Shown: positions 16,384-25,441 of the stretch, in pieces
Numbering within the stretch: position 1 is the stretch's first letter
Layout: each line of letters starts with the position of its first letter
Assembly: GCA_965227315.1 (NCBI GenBank)
Contig: OZ245737.1
Location: forward strand, 620,001 to 684,000
Source of the DNA: JANQHS01 sp965227315
Lineage (GTDB): Bacteria > Bacteroidota > Bacteroidia > Cytophagales > CCMP332
DNA: 64,000 bases
Direction of reading: 5' to 3'
Position numbers and translations under genes: made by a program
The notes under the pieces: generated by a model
Seen by the model: only the letters and a program-made list of their open reading frames with translations
What the model was told of the DNA's origin: nothing
Databases searched by the model: none

Positions 16384-17829
16384 ATGCCGAAAACAGATCC
16401 AATACTAGAGCAGTTAACCAATTCGGACTACAAGTACGGGTTCGTTTCAAATATTGAATCGGAAAAGGCTCCTAAAGGCCTGAACGAAGATACGGTCAGA
16501 TATATATCAGCAAAAAAAGAGGAGCCCGAATGGTTGCTGGAATGGCGACTTAAGGCTTTCAGGCATTGGAAGGAAATGGTTGAACCCAAATGGGCCAACC
16601 TGGGATATCCCGAAGTCGATTTCCAGGATATTCATTATTACTCTGCTCCCAAGAAGAAACCAAAATTGGAAAGCCTGGATGAGGTTGATCCTGAATTGCT
16701 GGACACCTTTAATCGTCTGGGCATCTCCCTCGAAGAGCAGAAGAGATTAACAGGCGTAGCAGTGGATGCGGTTATCGACAGCGTTTCCGTGGCCACCACC
16801 TTCAGAGATAAGCTCGCAGAATTGGGGATCATATTCTGCTCCATGTCAGAGGCCGTCAAGGATCATCCTGAGCTGGTCAGGCAATATCTGGGATCTGTTG
16901 TCCCCAGCACAGATAATTATTATGCAGCCCTTAACTCGGCTGTTTTCAGTGATGGTTCTTTCTGTTACATACCGAAGGGCACCCGCTGTCCAATGGAACT
17001 TTCCACCTATTTCAGGATCAACGAGGCCAATACCGGCCAATTTGAAAGAACCCTGATCGTAGCGGAAGAAGGTTCATATGTCAGCTATCTCGAGGGATGT
17101 ACCGCTCCGATGAGAGATGAAAATCAGCTTCATGCAGCGGTCGTCGAAATTTATGCCGCAAAGAACGCCGAAGTCAAATATTCCACGGTTCAAAACTGGT
17201 ATCCCGGCGATAAGGAAGGAAAAGGCGGCATCTATAATTTCGTAACCAAAAGAGGGATCTGCGCAGGAGACAATTCAAAGATCTCCTGGACTCAGGTCGA
17301 AACGGGATCTGCCATCACCTGGAAATACCCAAGTTGTATACTGAAAGGAAATGATAGCATCGGAGAGTTCTATTCCGTTGCCGTGACCAACAATTTTCAG
17401 CAGGCCGATACAGGGACGAAAATGATCCACCTGGGCAAAAACACAAAAAGCAGGATCGTTTCAAAAGGCATCTCAGCCGGGAAAAGCCAAAATTCATACA
17501 GAGGTCAGGTTGAAGTAAGTCCAAGAGCCGAAAACGCCAGGAATTTTTCGCAATGCGATTCTCTGCTCCTCGGCGATAAATGCGGAGCCCATACCTTCCC
17601 TTACCTGGATGTGAAAAACAGCTCGGCAAATGTGGAGCATGAAGCGACCACCTCCAAGATCGGAGAAGATCAGATCTTCTATTGCAACCAAAGAGGGATC
17701 GATACGGAGGAAGCCGTGGCCTTGATCGTCAATGGATACGCGAAAGAAGTTCTAAAACAGCTTCCCATGGAGTTTGCGGTGGAAGCTCAAAAACTGTTGG
17801 CAATTAGCCTGGAGGGATCAGTAGGATAA
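16384..17829 (+). CDS. sufB: Fe-S cluster scaffold subunit SufB
   Basis: SufB is the scaffold subunit of the SufBC2D complex on which [4Fe-4S] clusters are built in the cytoplasm. The 481-residue protein has the normal length and the beta-helix core, with FSDGSFCYIPKGTRCPMELS, YLEGCTAPMRDENQLHAAVV and the C-terminal NFSQCDSLLLGDKCGAHTFP block. The first cysteine of that last block corresponds to the essential persulfide-accepting residue. It opens a seven-gene operon ending at 22286, with spacing of 1 bp to sufC. No other Suf or Isc genes are visible in the window. Confidence 0.97.
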   Translation: MPKTDPILEQLTNSDYKYGFVSNIESEKAPKGLNEDTVRYISAKKEEPEWLLEWRLKAFRHWKEMVEPKWANLGYPEVDFQDIHYYSAPKKKPKLESLDEVDPELLDTFNRLGISLEEQKRLTGVAVDAVIDSVSVATTFRDKLAELGIIFCSMSEAVKDHPELVRQYLGSVVPSTDNYYAALNSAVFSDGSFCYIPKGTRCPMELSTYFRINEANTGQFERTLIVAEEGSYVSYLEGCTAPMRDENQLHAAVVEIYAAKNAEVKYSTVQNWYPGDKEGKGGIYNFVTKRGICAGDNSKISWTQVETGSAITWKYPSCILKGNDSIGEFYSVAVTNNFQQADTGTKMIHLGKNTKSRIVSKGISAGKSQNSYRGQVEVSPRAENARNFSQCDSLLLGDKCGAHTFPYLDVKNSSANVEHEATTSKIGEDQIFYCNQRGIDTEEAVALIVNGYAKEVLKQLPMEFAVEAQKLLAISLEGSVG

Positions 17830-17830
17830 A

Positions 17831-18592
17831 ATGAATATGCTAAACATCAATGAATTAAAAGCCTCGGTAGAGGGCAAAGACATTCTTAAGGGAATCAATC
17901 TGGAGGTAAAACCGGGAGAAGTTCATGCGATCATGGGCCCCAACGGAAGTGGAAAAAGCACGCTTGCCTCGGTTCTTGCCGGAAGAGAGGAATACGAAGT
18001 GGAGGGTGGTTCTGTTGATTTTCTGGGAAACGACCTTCTGGAATTTAGTCCTGAAGACAGAGCCAGAGAAGGGATCTTTCTCGCGTTTCAGTACCCGGTT
18101 GAAATCCCTGGCCTAAGCACTACAAACTTTCTGAAAGCTGCGGTAAACAACGTACGTGAATATCGCGGACTTCCAAAGCTGGATGCGGTGAAGTTCTTAA
18201 AGCTGCTCAAGGAAAAGATCAAGCTTGTAGAGATCGACCAGGACCTTTTAAGCCGTTCGGTGAATGAAGGATTTTCGGGAGGTGAGAAAAAAAGAAATGA
18301 GGTTTTCCAGATGGCCATGCTTGATCCCAAGCTATGCATCCTTGATGAAACCGATTCCGGCCTTGATATCGACGCTTTGAAGATCGTTGCGAATGGAGTG
18401 AATAGTCTCAGAGGTCCGGAAAGATCCTTTGTGATCGTCACACATTACCAGAGACTGCTTGATTTCATCGAGCCTGACTTTGTTCATGTACTTTATGACG
18501 GGAGAATTGTAAAATCCGGAACCAAGGAACTGGCCCTGGAGCTTGAAGAAAAGGGCTATGACTGGATCAAGGGAGAAAAGCAGGAAGCATAG
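17831..18592 (+). CDS. sufC: Fe-S cluster assembly ATPase SufC
   Basis: SufC is the ABC-type ATPase that drives conformational change of SufB-SufD during cluster assembly. The 253-residue protein has Walker A GPNGSGKST at 36-44, the SufC-specific signature FSGGEKKRNEVFQM and Walker B ILDETDSGLD. It starts one base after the sufB stop; Met1 and Met3 are both possible starts. There are no membrane segments, as expected for a soluble ABC ATPase. Its place between sufB and sufD is the usual one. Confidence 0.97.
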   Translation: MNMLNINELKASVEGKDILKGINLEVKPGEVHAIMGPNGSGKSTLASVLAGREEYEVEGGSVDFLGNDLLEFSPEDRAREGIFLAFQYPVEIPGLSTTNFLKAAVNNVREYRGLPKLDAVKFLKLLKEKIKLVEIDQDLLSRSVNEGFSGGEKKRNEVFQMAMLDPKLCILDETDSGLDIDALKIVANGVNSLRGPERSFVIVTHYQRLLDFIEPDFVHVLYDGRIVKSGTKELALELEEKGYDWIKGEKQEA

Positions 18593-18601
18593 TCAGTTCC
18601 C

Positions 18602-19831
18602 ATGGAAACAATTGAAAGCATCATCTCAGGAACCAACGAAAACTCCGCTGTATCCGAATCGCTGACTCGGGCAAGATCAATCGGTTTACCAACCAAAAGA
18701 GTGGAGGATTGGAAGTTTTTTGCCGTCGACCGCTATATACAGGAGGTTGAGAAAGGCGATAAGCCTTCCTATGGTCATTCCGAGATCAACTTTGTAGAAA
18801 CAGAATCGGAAATAAGCCTCGAGCTTCCCTACAATCTTGAGGAGGAAAAAGAGTTTGAATCCCCCGACGGGCTGAGTATTTCCATTCGGATCACTGATGA
18901 TTCCAAACATGCGCTCAATACATTACAAGATGCAGAGTTCTTTCCGGTATTGAATCATGCATTCGGCCACTATGAGATTCTTGTCAGGGTTGAAAGAAAT
19001 CAGGAAATTGAAAAACCCTTAAGGATCGGTTGGAAGGGCCTTTCAGGGAATCTTGGACATATGGCCATCGCCAAGACCCAAGTGGTCTGTGAGGACAATT
19101 CTTCCTTGAAAATCATAGAATCACATAACAGGTCCGCTAATGATAACCTGATCGTCAATGCCCTTTTCAAAGCGGATCTAAGCTCGGGAGCAAAACTTGA
19201 AATAAACCAGCTTCAGGCTTTTGGAAAGAAAGATCTGTTTGTCGGTTATCACCACATCACCCAAAAAAGAGATAGCACGTTCACATCCAACCTGTTCTCG
19301 CTCTCAGGAGGAAAAGTGAGAAACAACCACCAGATCAGTCTTGAGGAAAGTGGCGCTGAGTCGTTTCTGAACGGCTTGTTTACTCCCGGAGCTGGAGAGA
19401 TCATAGATAATCATACAATTGTGGATCATATGGTTCCTCGATGCACTAGCGATGAAAATTACAAGGGCATCATTTCGGACAAGGGTATCGGTGTTTTCAA
19501 TGGAAAGATCTTTGTTAGGCAGGATGCACAAAAAACGCTTGCTTTTCAATCCAACAAAAACATACTGTTGGGTAAGAACCCGACCATTCACACCAAGCCA
19601 CAACTGGAGATCTGGGCTGATGATGTAAAATGCACTCATGGCGCCACAACAGGCAAACTGGATTCTGAGCAGCTTTTTTATCTGAAGAGCCGGGGAATAG
19701 ACGAGAATGAAGCGGAGAGAATGCTGACCAGGGGATTCGCCAATGAGATTCTCAACAAGGTGAGTCTCCAGGGTTTTCGCAAAGAAGTTGAGATCCATCT
19801 TGACCGGATTCTAGAGCGGAGCAATGATTGA
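18602..19831 (+). CDS. sufD: Fe-S cluster assembly subunit SufD
   Basis: SufD pairs with SufB and is needed for iron acquisition by the complex. The 409-residue protein has the expected short N-terminal helical part (residues 1-90, with GLPTKRVEDWKFF) and the C-terminal beta-helix with FNGKIFVRQDAQKTLAFQSN and DVKCTHGATTGKLD, whose histidine corresponds to the functional His of E. coli SufD. It overlaps sufS by 8 bp. Sequence is typical; N-terminal regions of SufD always vary. Confidence 0.94.
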   Translation: METIESIISGTNENSAVSESLTRARSIGLPTKRVEDWKFFAVDRYIQEVEKGDKPSYGHSEINFVETESEISLELPYNLEEEKEFESPDGLSISIRITDDSKHALNTLQDAEFFPVLNHAFGHYEILVRVERNQEIEKPLRIGWKGLSGNLGHMAIAKTQVVCEDNSSLKIIESHNRSANDNLIVNALFKADLSSGAKLEINQLQAFGKKDLFVGYHHITQKRDSTFTSNLFSLSGGKVRNNHQISLEESGAESFLNGLFTPGAGEIIDNHTIVDHMVPRCTSDENYKGIISDKGIGVFNGKIFVRQDAQKTLAFQSNKNILLGKNPTIHTKPQLEIWADDVKCTHGATTGKLDSEQLFYLKSRGIDENEAERMLTRGFANEILNKVSLQGFRKEVEIHLDRILERSND

Positions 19832-21077
19832 AACCGGTTCCATAGAGAAAACCGCATACAATATCGCTGAGGTGAGGGCACAGTTCCCAATCCTTGGAAG
19901 GGAGGTCAATGGACATCCTCTGGTTTATCTGGACAACGCCGCCACCACTCAAAAACCCAACTCGGTTATTGACAGCCTCTCGGCCTATTACCAGGGCTAT
20001 AATTCTAATATCCATCGGGGCGTACATACCCTGGCAAACGAAGCCACAGAAGCTTTTGAAAAAACCAGAAAATCCGCTTCGGAATTCATCAATGCGGGCG
20101 AAAAGGAAATCGTCATCACTAAAGGTACCACTGAGGGGATCAATCTGATCGCCCGATCCTGGGGAGAGGCAAATGTCAAAGAAGGACAGAGAATTCTTGT
20201 CGGTGCGGCCGAGCATCATAGCAACATTGTTCCCTGGCAGATCCTTGCAGCGAAGGTTGGGGCTACGGTTGAACCTATACCATTAACCGAAGAAGGAATT
20301 CTGGACAGAGAGGCGTTCAGGAGCATGCTGGACGAGAAAGTAAGATTGGTTTCCATCAACTTCATCTCCAATTCACTGGGAACGATCAATCCAATCAAGG
20401 ACCTGATCTCCGATGCTCATCTTAACGGATCTATCGTGGTAGTTGATGCTGCACAGGCTGCCCCCCATCTGGAAATCGACGTCAAGACAATCGGCTGTGA
20501 TTTTCTTGCTTTTTCGGGCCATAAGATGTACGGGCCTACAGGAGTCGGCTTTCTGTATGGAAAGTATGATCTCCTCGACCAAATGCCACCATTCATTGGG
20601 GGTGGTGAAATGATCGACCAGGTTTCATTTAAGGAAACAAGTTTCCTCGCTCCGCCCCTGAAATTTGAGGCAGGAACACCTAACATTGCCGATGTTATCG
20701 CCATGGGTCAGGCCTTTCGTTTTATTTCCGACATAGGTTTTGAAGCCATAGGTAAGGCGGAAAGGGAGATCGTCGATTATTCAAGATCAAGGATGTCCCA
20801 AATCCCCGGATTAAAGGAATACGGTACGGCTCAAGAGGAGAAGATCGCCGTTTTTTCATTTAACCTTGAGGGGATGCATCCATTCGACGTTGGTCAGCTT
20901 CTGGATGCCAAGGGTATAGCGGTCAGGACAGGCCATCACTGTACCATGCCGATCATGAGTGATCTGGGGATTGAAGGAACGGTAAGGGCTTCCTTCGCTT
21001 TGTACAATACCCTTGAAGAGGCAGAAAAGCTTTGGGATAATGTTGAACGAATCCAAAAGAAGTATGGAAGCAGTTGA
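19824..21077 (+). CDS. sufS: Cysteine desulfurase SufS
   Basis: SufS takes sulfur from L-cysteine as a protein persulfide and passes it to SufE. The 417-residue PLP enzyme has LDNAATTQKP near the start, the PLP lysine K234 in FSGHKMYGPTGVG, GGGEMID, and the catalytic cysteine C373 in RTGHHCTMP with the short loop typical of SufS-type (group II) desulfurases. The extended N-terminus (about 16 residues before VRAQFPIL) is a minor difference. The ATG lies inside the end of sufD, suggesting coupling. Confidence 0.96.
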   Translation: MIETGSIEKTAYNIAEVRAQFPILGREVNGHPLVYLDNAATTQKPNSVIDSLSAYYQGYNSNIHRGVHTLANEATEAFEKTRKSASEFINAGEKEIVITKGTTEGINLIARSWGEANVKEGQRILVGAAEHHSNIVPWQILAAKVGATVEPIPLTEEGILDREAFRSMLDEKVRLVSINFISNSLGTINPIKDLISDAHLNGSIVVVDAAQAAPHLEIDVKTIGCDFLAFSGHKMYGPTGVGFLYGKYDLLDQMPPFIGGGEMIDQVSFKETSFLAPPLKFEAGTPNIADVIAMGQAFRFISDIGFEAIGKAEREIVDYSRSRMSQIPGLKEYGTAQEEKIAVFSFNLEGMHPFDVGQLLDAKGIAVRTGHHCTMPIMSDLGIEGTVRASFALYNTLEEAEKLWDNVERIQKKYGSS

Positions 21078-21501
21078 ACAGATAGATCGGGTTCAGCAGG
21101 AGATCGCGGAAGATTTTTCCCTGTTTGAAGGAAACAAGGAGCAATCGGTCGAATATATCATGGATCTGGGAATGGAGCTTGACCGCTTGCCAGAGGATTT
21201 CAAGCGGGATGAATTTCTGATCAAGGGTTGCCAGTCGAAAGTCTGGTTGATCGCCAGCAAAAATGAAGATGGTGAACTCATCTTTCAAAGCGACTCGAAT
21301 ACAGCCCTGACCAAGGGACTGATCAGTCTTTTGATCAGGGTATATTCAGGTCATAAGCCCGAAGAGATCATTGGGTCGGAGCCCTGGTTTCTGGAAAAGA
21401 TCGGAATGGATCAGTTGGTAGGAAGTCAAAGATCCAACGGTCTCAAAGCCATGATCTCAAGAATTCAAGAATACGCAAGGTCTTTTCAAAATGAAAACTG
21501 A
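21064..21501 (+). CDS. sufE: SufE family sulfur acceptor
   Basis: SufE accepts persulfide sulfur from SufS and delivers it to SufB. I use the start giving MEAVEQIDRVQQEIAEDF (145 residues), which overlaps the sufS stop by 14 bp. A further 17 residues could be read upstream but lie entirely in sufS sequence. The reactive cysteine is C56 in FLIKGCQSKVWL, followed by the LISLLIRVYSGHKPEEI helix typical of the family. It overlaps the next gene by 11 bp. Confidence 0.95.
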   Translation: MEAVEQIDRVQQEIAEDFSLFEGNKEQSVEYIMDLGMELDRLPEDFKRDEFLIKGCQSKVWLIASKNEDGELIFQSDSNTALTKGLISLLIRVYSGHKPEEIIGSEPWFLEKIGMDQLVGSQRSNGLKAMISRIQEYARSFQNEN

Positions 21502-21856
21502 AAAAACCCAAGAACAAAAGGAACCAAATCAGGAGAATAACCATTCGGAAGAAAGGGCGCTCAAGGAACAGGTCGTTGAAATGATCAAGACCTGTTACGA
21601 CCCTGAGATCCCTGTGGATGTCTATGCCCTGGGGCTGATCTATGATATCCAGATCATGCCTCTTGGGAAGGTTTATATCCTGATGACCCTCACCTCCCCC
21701 AACTGCCCGGCGGCAGAGCAACTGCCCCAGGAGATCAAGGATAAGGTGTTGGGAATCAAGCAGGTTGAAGATGTGGAATTGGAACTGACCTTCGATCCAC
21801 CGTATTCAACCGATATGATGAGTGAAGAAGCTAAATTGGAATTAGGATTTTTATAA
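21491..21856 (+). CDS. DUF59 / MIP18-type Fe-S assembly factor (SufT-like)
   Basis: This 121-residue protein is a MIP18/DUF59 domain: CYDPEIPVDVYALGLIYDI, then LTSPNCPAAEQLPQ with the conserved cysteine, and a C-terminal acidic strand ending DPPYSTDMMSEEAK. Members such as SufT and PaaD-type proteins help mature Fe-S targets rather than build the cluster. The N-terminal 30 residues are a charged, glutamine-rich tail. It is fused into the suf operon by an 11 bp overlap with sufE, which supports the role in cluster delivery. Confidence 0.92.
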   Translation: MKTEKTQEQKEPNQENNHSEERALKEQVVEMIKTCYDPEIPVDVYALGLIYDIQIMPLGKVYILMTLTSPNCPAAEQLPQEIKDKVLGIKQVEDVELELTFDPPYSTDMMSEEAKLELGFL

Positions 21857-21869
21857 AACAGAGAAAAAC

Positions 21870-22286
21870 ATGTATCCAGAAGAATTAGTAGCCCCCATGA
21901 GGGAAGAGTTGGTAAACGAAGGGTTCAACCAACTGATGACGCCTGAAGAGGTGGAGAATTTCATGGAAGATCAGCAAGGCACTGCCCTGATGGTGATCAA
22001 TTCCGTATGCGGATGTGCTGCGGGTACTGCAAGACCGGGTGTCCTTTGGGCGGTAAAGACCTCAGAGCAAAAACCCGATCAATTGGTAACTGTTTTTGCC
22101 GGAATGGAAAAGGACGCCGTTGCAAAGGCAAGAGAATATCATCTTCCCTTTCCTCCATCATCACCGAGCGTGGCATTGTTCAAGGATGGCCAACTGGTAC
22201 ATTTTGTTGAACGTCATCACATTGAAGGCCGCTCAGCTGAAATGATCGGAGAACACCTGAAGGAAGTCTTCAAGGAATACTGCTAA
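21870..22286 (+). CDS. BrxA/BrxB family bacilliredoxin
   Basis: The 138-residue thioredoxin-fold protein has the CGC active site C47-G-C49 in NSVCGCAAGTARPG, the hallmark of the YphP/YqiW bacilliredoxins that remove bacillithiol from mixed disulfides. In Bacteroidota without bacillithiol it may act on other low-molecular-weight thiols. It is the last gene of the suf transcript, 13 bp after the DUF59 gene and followed by a strong terminator. Its position suggests protection of SufS/SufE thiols or client cysteines; that link is inference. Confidence 0.93.
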   Translation: MYPEELVAPMREELVNEGFNQLMTPEEVENFMEDQQGTALMVINSVCGCAAGTARPGVLWAVKTSEQKPDQLVTVFAGMEKDAVAKAREYHLPFPPSSPSVALFKDGQLVHFVERHHIEGRSAEMIGEHLKEVFKEYC

Positions 22287-22296
22287 AAAGTACATT

Positions 22297-22321
22297 AAGG
22301 CCTCCTTCGGAGGCCTTTTTT
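22297..22321 (+). terminator. Rho-independent terminator of the suf operon
   Basis: A perfect 9-bp stem (AAGGCCTCC paired with GGAGGCCTT, loop TTC) runs into a T tract ending at 22321. It begins 11 bp after the bacilliredoxin stop and is the natural end of the suf transcript. Confidence 0.9.
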
Positions 22322-22396
22322 ATGCACAAAGAATTCCTCGGGCGGGTTTCAGTATTTCAGCATTTAGATTAAATTTCCTCATCAAATTCAAAATAT

Positions 22397-25363
22397 ATGT
22401 TGAGATCTATACTGTCCCCAATTGTTTTCTTCATACTTCTCCTCTCCTTTCCCCTCACTCTTCTGGCTCAAACACAGGTGTCCGGAGTGGTTGTTGATGA
22501 GGACAATGGTGAACCCCTGATCGGGGTTAATATCCACATCAAGGGTACCGTTTCGGGAACCATCACCAATATCAGAGGTGAATTCAGACTGTCAACCAAC
22601 ACACCTCCCCCATTCGTTTTGGTATTCTCCAGTATAGGTTTTCAATCCCAGGAACTCGAGATCACCGGCGAATCAAATGATCTTAGAATTTCTCTGTTGA
22701 CCCAAACACTTCTGGGACAGGAGGTGGTCGTTTCCGCAACCAGGGTTGAAGAAGATATTCTGGAATCTCCGGTCACTATTGAAAAAATGGATATTCTGGC
22801 GATTCAGGGAAGTACGAGCGATAACTACTATAAGAGCATATATCAGCTCAAGGGTGTCGACATGACTCAAAGTAGCTTCAACTTCCAAATTGTGAATGCC
22901 AGGGGTTTTAACTCCACGGGAAACACCAGATTCATACAACAAACCGACGGGATGGACACACAGGCTCCCGCTTTAAACTTCCCGATCGGAAACCTCAATG
23001 GTCCTTCCGAACTGGATGTAGAAAGCGTAGAAATGATACCCGGAGCTCAATCCGCGCTCTATGGACCAAATGCCTTCAATGGTATTCTCATGGTGAATTC
23101 AAAGAGTCCATTTGAATACCAGGGATTTTCAGCCATGTTGAGGATGGGCGTGAATCATGTCGGACCAAATGCAAACCAGGAAGCAGCACCGGTTTATGAG
23201 GGGTCTGTGCGTTATGCAAAATCCTTTCTGAAAGACCGCCTTGCATTCAAGATCAATTTGACCTATAGCAGGGCCGACGACTGGTGGGGAACGGATTATA
23301 CGGACAGGAATACAGGTTTAACCCCGGAAGGTTTTACCTATAACCCCGGTTCCGATGCCCTGCACAAGCATGGTGATGAGGCCACGCTGAATATGTCCAT
23401 ACTCAGGCTAAGTGAAGGCTGGGGAATTACCGCTTCTACCGATGATCCCTATTTCCCCGGGATCTTCGAACCTGGTGTAACCGCGAAAGACTATGCCGAT
23501 GCCGGCGACCTTCCAAGCCAGGTCTATACCCCCACTCCCTGGGAAGAGCAGCATATGGTGGACTATGATAACTGGAATGCCAAAGGAAATTTCGGGCTCG
23601 CCTACAGGATCAACGAGAAAATGGAGTTGAGTTATCTCTTTAACGGTGGTTGGGGAACTTCGGTCTATACCGGAGCCCAGCGCTATTCACTGCAGAATTT
23701 CAACATCATGCAGCACAGACTCCAGTTAAAGGGTGACAATTACTTTGTCAGGGCATATGCAACAATTGAAAATTCAGGGGATTCCTATATCGCGGAATTT
23801 TTGGGAAAAAGAATCCAGGACTTGCAGGTCAATCAATACCGCCCTGCGGACTTTGGGGGCATCAGTCGCTGGTTCGGAGATTATGCCATTCAGTACACCA
23901 GGAATCTATATGATCTGGGACTGAATCCCGGGGAGATCAATAACCTCACGGATGCGGAACTCCAGCAAAGGACAGGTATGACCAGAACGGAAATTCAGCA
24001 AATGGGACATTCTTTTGCTCGTGAAACGGTAGATGGATTATACAGGGTTGAGGCGGGTACTCCCGAGTTTGAAAAACTCAAGGAAGAGGCTTTGATCGGA
24101 GTTGTTCCGGACGGTCCTAAATTCAACGATAATTCCGCACTTTATCATGCCGAAGCTCAGTACGACCTTGCCAAGCATCTCGGCGGGATTGACGGATTGG
24201 TCGTAGGTGGAAATGTCAGGCAGTTTTACCTGAACTCCAACGGCACCATTTTCGATGACCTTCCGGATGGAAGGACGATCAACGAATATGGCTTCTACGG
24301 CCAGCTCTCACAGGATCTTTTCAATGACAAGTTCAGATTCATGGGTTCGGTGAGGTATGATAAAAACGAAAATTTTGACGGTGTTGTGAGTCCAAGGATC
24401 TCCGGAGTTTACCGAGTCAAGGAGAATCATAACATCAGAGCCTCCTACCAAACGGGATTCCGAATGCCAACCACTCAGGGACAATTCATCGATCTGGACA
24501 TCATTTCCGCCAGGTTGTTAGGAGGTCTTGACTGGGCACAGGAAAAATACAATCTGGCCGCACCAAACTCTTTCACCGGCCAATCTGTGGCTGCCTATTC
24601 CAAAGCTGTTTTTGATAATGGATCCACCCAGGAGGCCATCGACTCGTTTACCTATCTGCTTGAGGTAAACGATAATTTTGCAGCTGTTAAGCCTGAAAGG
24701 GTAAGATCTTTTGAAATCGGCTACAAAAGTCTGATTGGAAATCGCCTTTTGCTGGACGTAGCCTATTATTTTAACTGGTACACCGATTTCATCACCCAGG
24801 TCAGGGTAAGGCAAGCGGAGTATCAGGAAGATTCTTTGGGTAACCAGACAGACCAGCTGAATTATGCCACACTGTTGAACGGCACCTCCGAAAACTCTTT
24901 CCAGTATTATACCAATGTGGAAAATCAGATCACCTCGCATGGCTTTGTGATCGGAGGAAGCTATCAGTTCAACCGGGGTTATGTATTTGGTGCGAACTAC
25001 AACTTCAACGAGCTCAGGGATGACCTTAGCGCCCAGGGATTCCTGGCGGAATTCAATACACCCATGCATAAATTCAACATCAGTTTCTCCAATCGTAAAC
25101 TGACAAAGAGATGGGGATTCGGAGCCAATTTTCGCTGGCAGGATGCCTTCTTCTGGGAGTCCTCGTTTGCCAATGGAGATGTTCCGGCCATCACAAATCT
25201 GGATGGTTTCGTCACTTACTCCATGCCGGAGGTCAGGACCACCATCAAGGTCGGTGGGTCAAATCTGATCAACAGCAAATTCTTTCAAAGCAAGGGAGGT
25301 CCCGACGTAATGGGCGTATATTACGTAACCCTTGTCTATGATGACATGATGAGAAGAAATTAG
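22397..25363 (+). CDS. TonB-dependent receptor with N-terminal carboxypeptidase-regulatory-like domain
   Basis: This outer-membrane receptor (988 residues) has a signal peptide (cleavage after LLAQ near 25) and a carboxypeptidase-regulatory-like domain (about 27-105: VSGVVVDEDNGEPLIGVNIHI). A plug domain follows (QEVVVSATRVEEDILESPVT through GAQSALYGPNAFNGIL near 225), then a 22-stranded barrel ending VYYVTLVYDD. It lacks the paired SusD gene expected for glycan uptake systems. The substrate cannot be predicted; other orphan receptors of this type take up siderophores, cobalamin or peptides. It is monocistronic between two terminators. Confidence 0.94.
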   Translation: MLRSILSPIVFFILLLSFPLTLLAQTQVSGVVVDEDNGEPLIGVNIHIKGTVSGTITNIRGEFRLSTNTPPPFVLVFSSIGFQSQELEITGESNDLRISLLTQTLLGQEVVVSATRVEEDILESPVTIEKMDILAIQGSTSDNYYKSIYQLKGVDMTQSSFNFQIVNARGFNSTGNTRFIQQTDGMDTQAPALNFPIGNLNGPSELDVESVEMIPGAQSALYGPNAFNGILMVNSKSPFEYQGFSAMLRMGVNHVGPNANQEAAPVYEGSVRYAKSFLKDRLAFKINLTYSRADDWWGTDYTDRNTGLTPEGFTYNPGSDALHKHGDEATLNMSILRLSEGWGITASTDDPYFPGIFEPGVTAKDYADAGDLPSQVYTPTPWEEQHMVDYDNWNAKGNFGLAYRINEKMELSYLFNGGWGTSVYTGAQRYSLQNFNIMQHRLQLKGDNYFVRAYATIENSGDSYIAEFLGKRIQDLQVNQYRPADFGGISRWFGDYAIQYTRNLYDLGLNPGEINNLTDAELQQRTGMTRTEIQQMGHSFARETVDGLYRVEAGTPEFEKLKEEALIGVVPDGPKFNDNSALYHAEAQYDLAKHLGGIDGLVVGGNVRQFYLNSNGTIFDDLPDGRTINEYGFYGQLSQDLFNDKFRFMGSVRYDKNENFDGVVSPRISGVYRVKENHNIRASYQTGFRMPTTQGQFIDLDIISARLLGGLDWAQEKYNLAAPNSFTGQSVAAYSKAVFDNGSTQEAIDSFTYLLEVNDNFAAVKPERVRSFEIGYKSLIGNRLLLDVAYYFNWYTDFITQVRVRQAEYQEDSLGNQTDQLNYATLLNGTSENSFQYYTNVENQITSHGFVIGGSYQFNRGYVFGANYNFNELRDDLSAQGFLAEFNTPMHKFNISFSNRKLTKRWGFGANFRWQDAFFWESSFANGDVPAITNLDGFVTYSMPEVRTTIKVGGSNLINSKFFQSKGGPDVMGVYYVTLVYDDMMRRN

Positions 25364-25393
25364 GGACCTTTTATAAATTCAGTGGGAATAAAA

Positions 25394-25426
25394 AACCCGG
25401 AGACTCACATCTCCGGGTTCTTTTTT
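25394..25426. terminator. Bidirectional terminator between the TonB receptor and fasciclin genes
   Basis: A perfect 10-bp stem (AACCCGGAGA with TCTCCGGGTT, loop CTCACA) is flanked by A and T runs on both sides, so it can end both convergent transcripts. It lies 31 bp after the receptor stop and 16 bp before the fasciclin gene's end. Confidence 0.9.
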
Positions 25427-25441
25427 ACTTAAAGCTGATTA

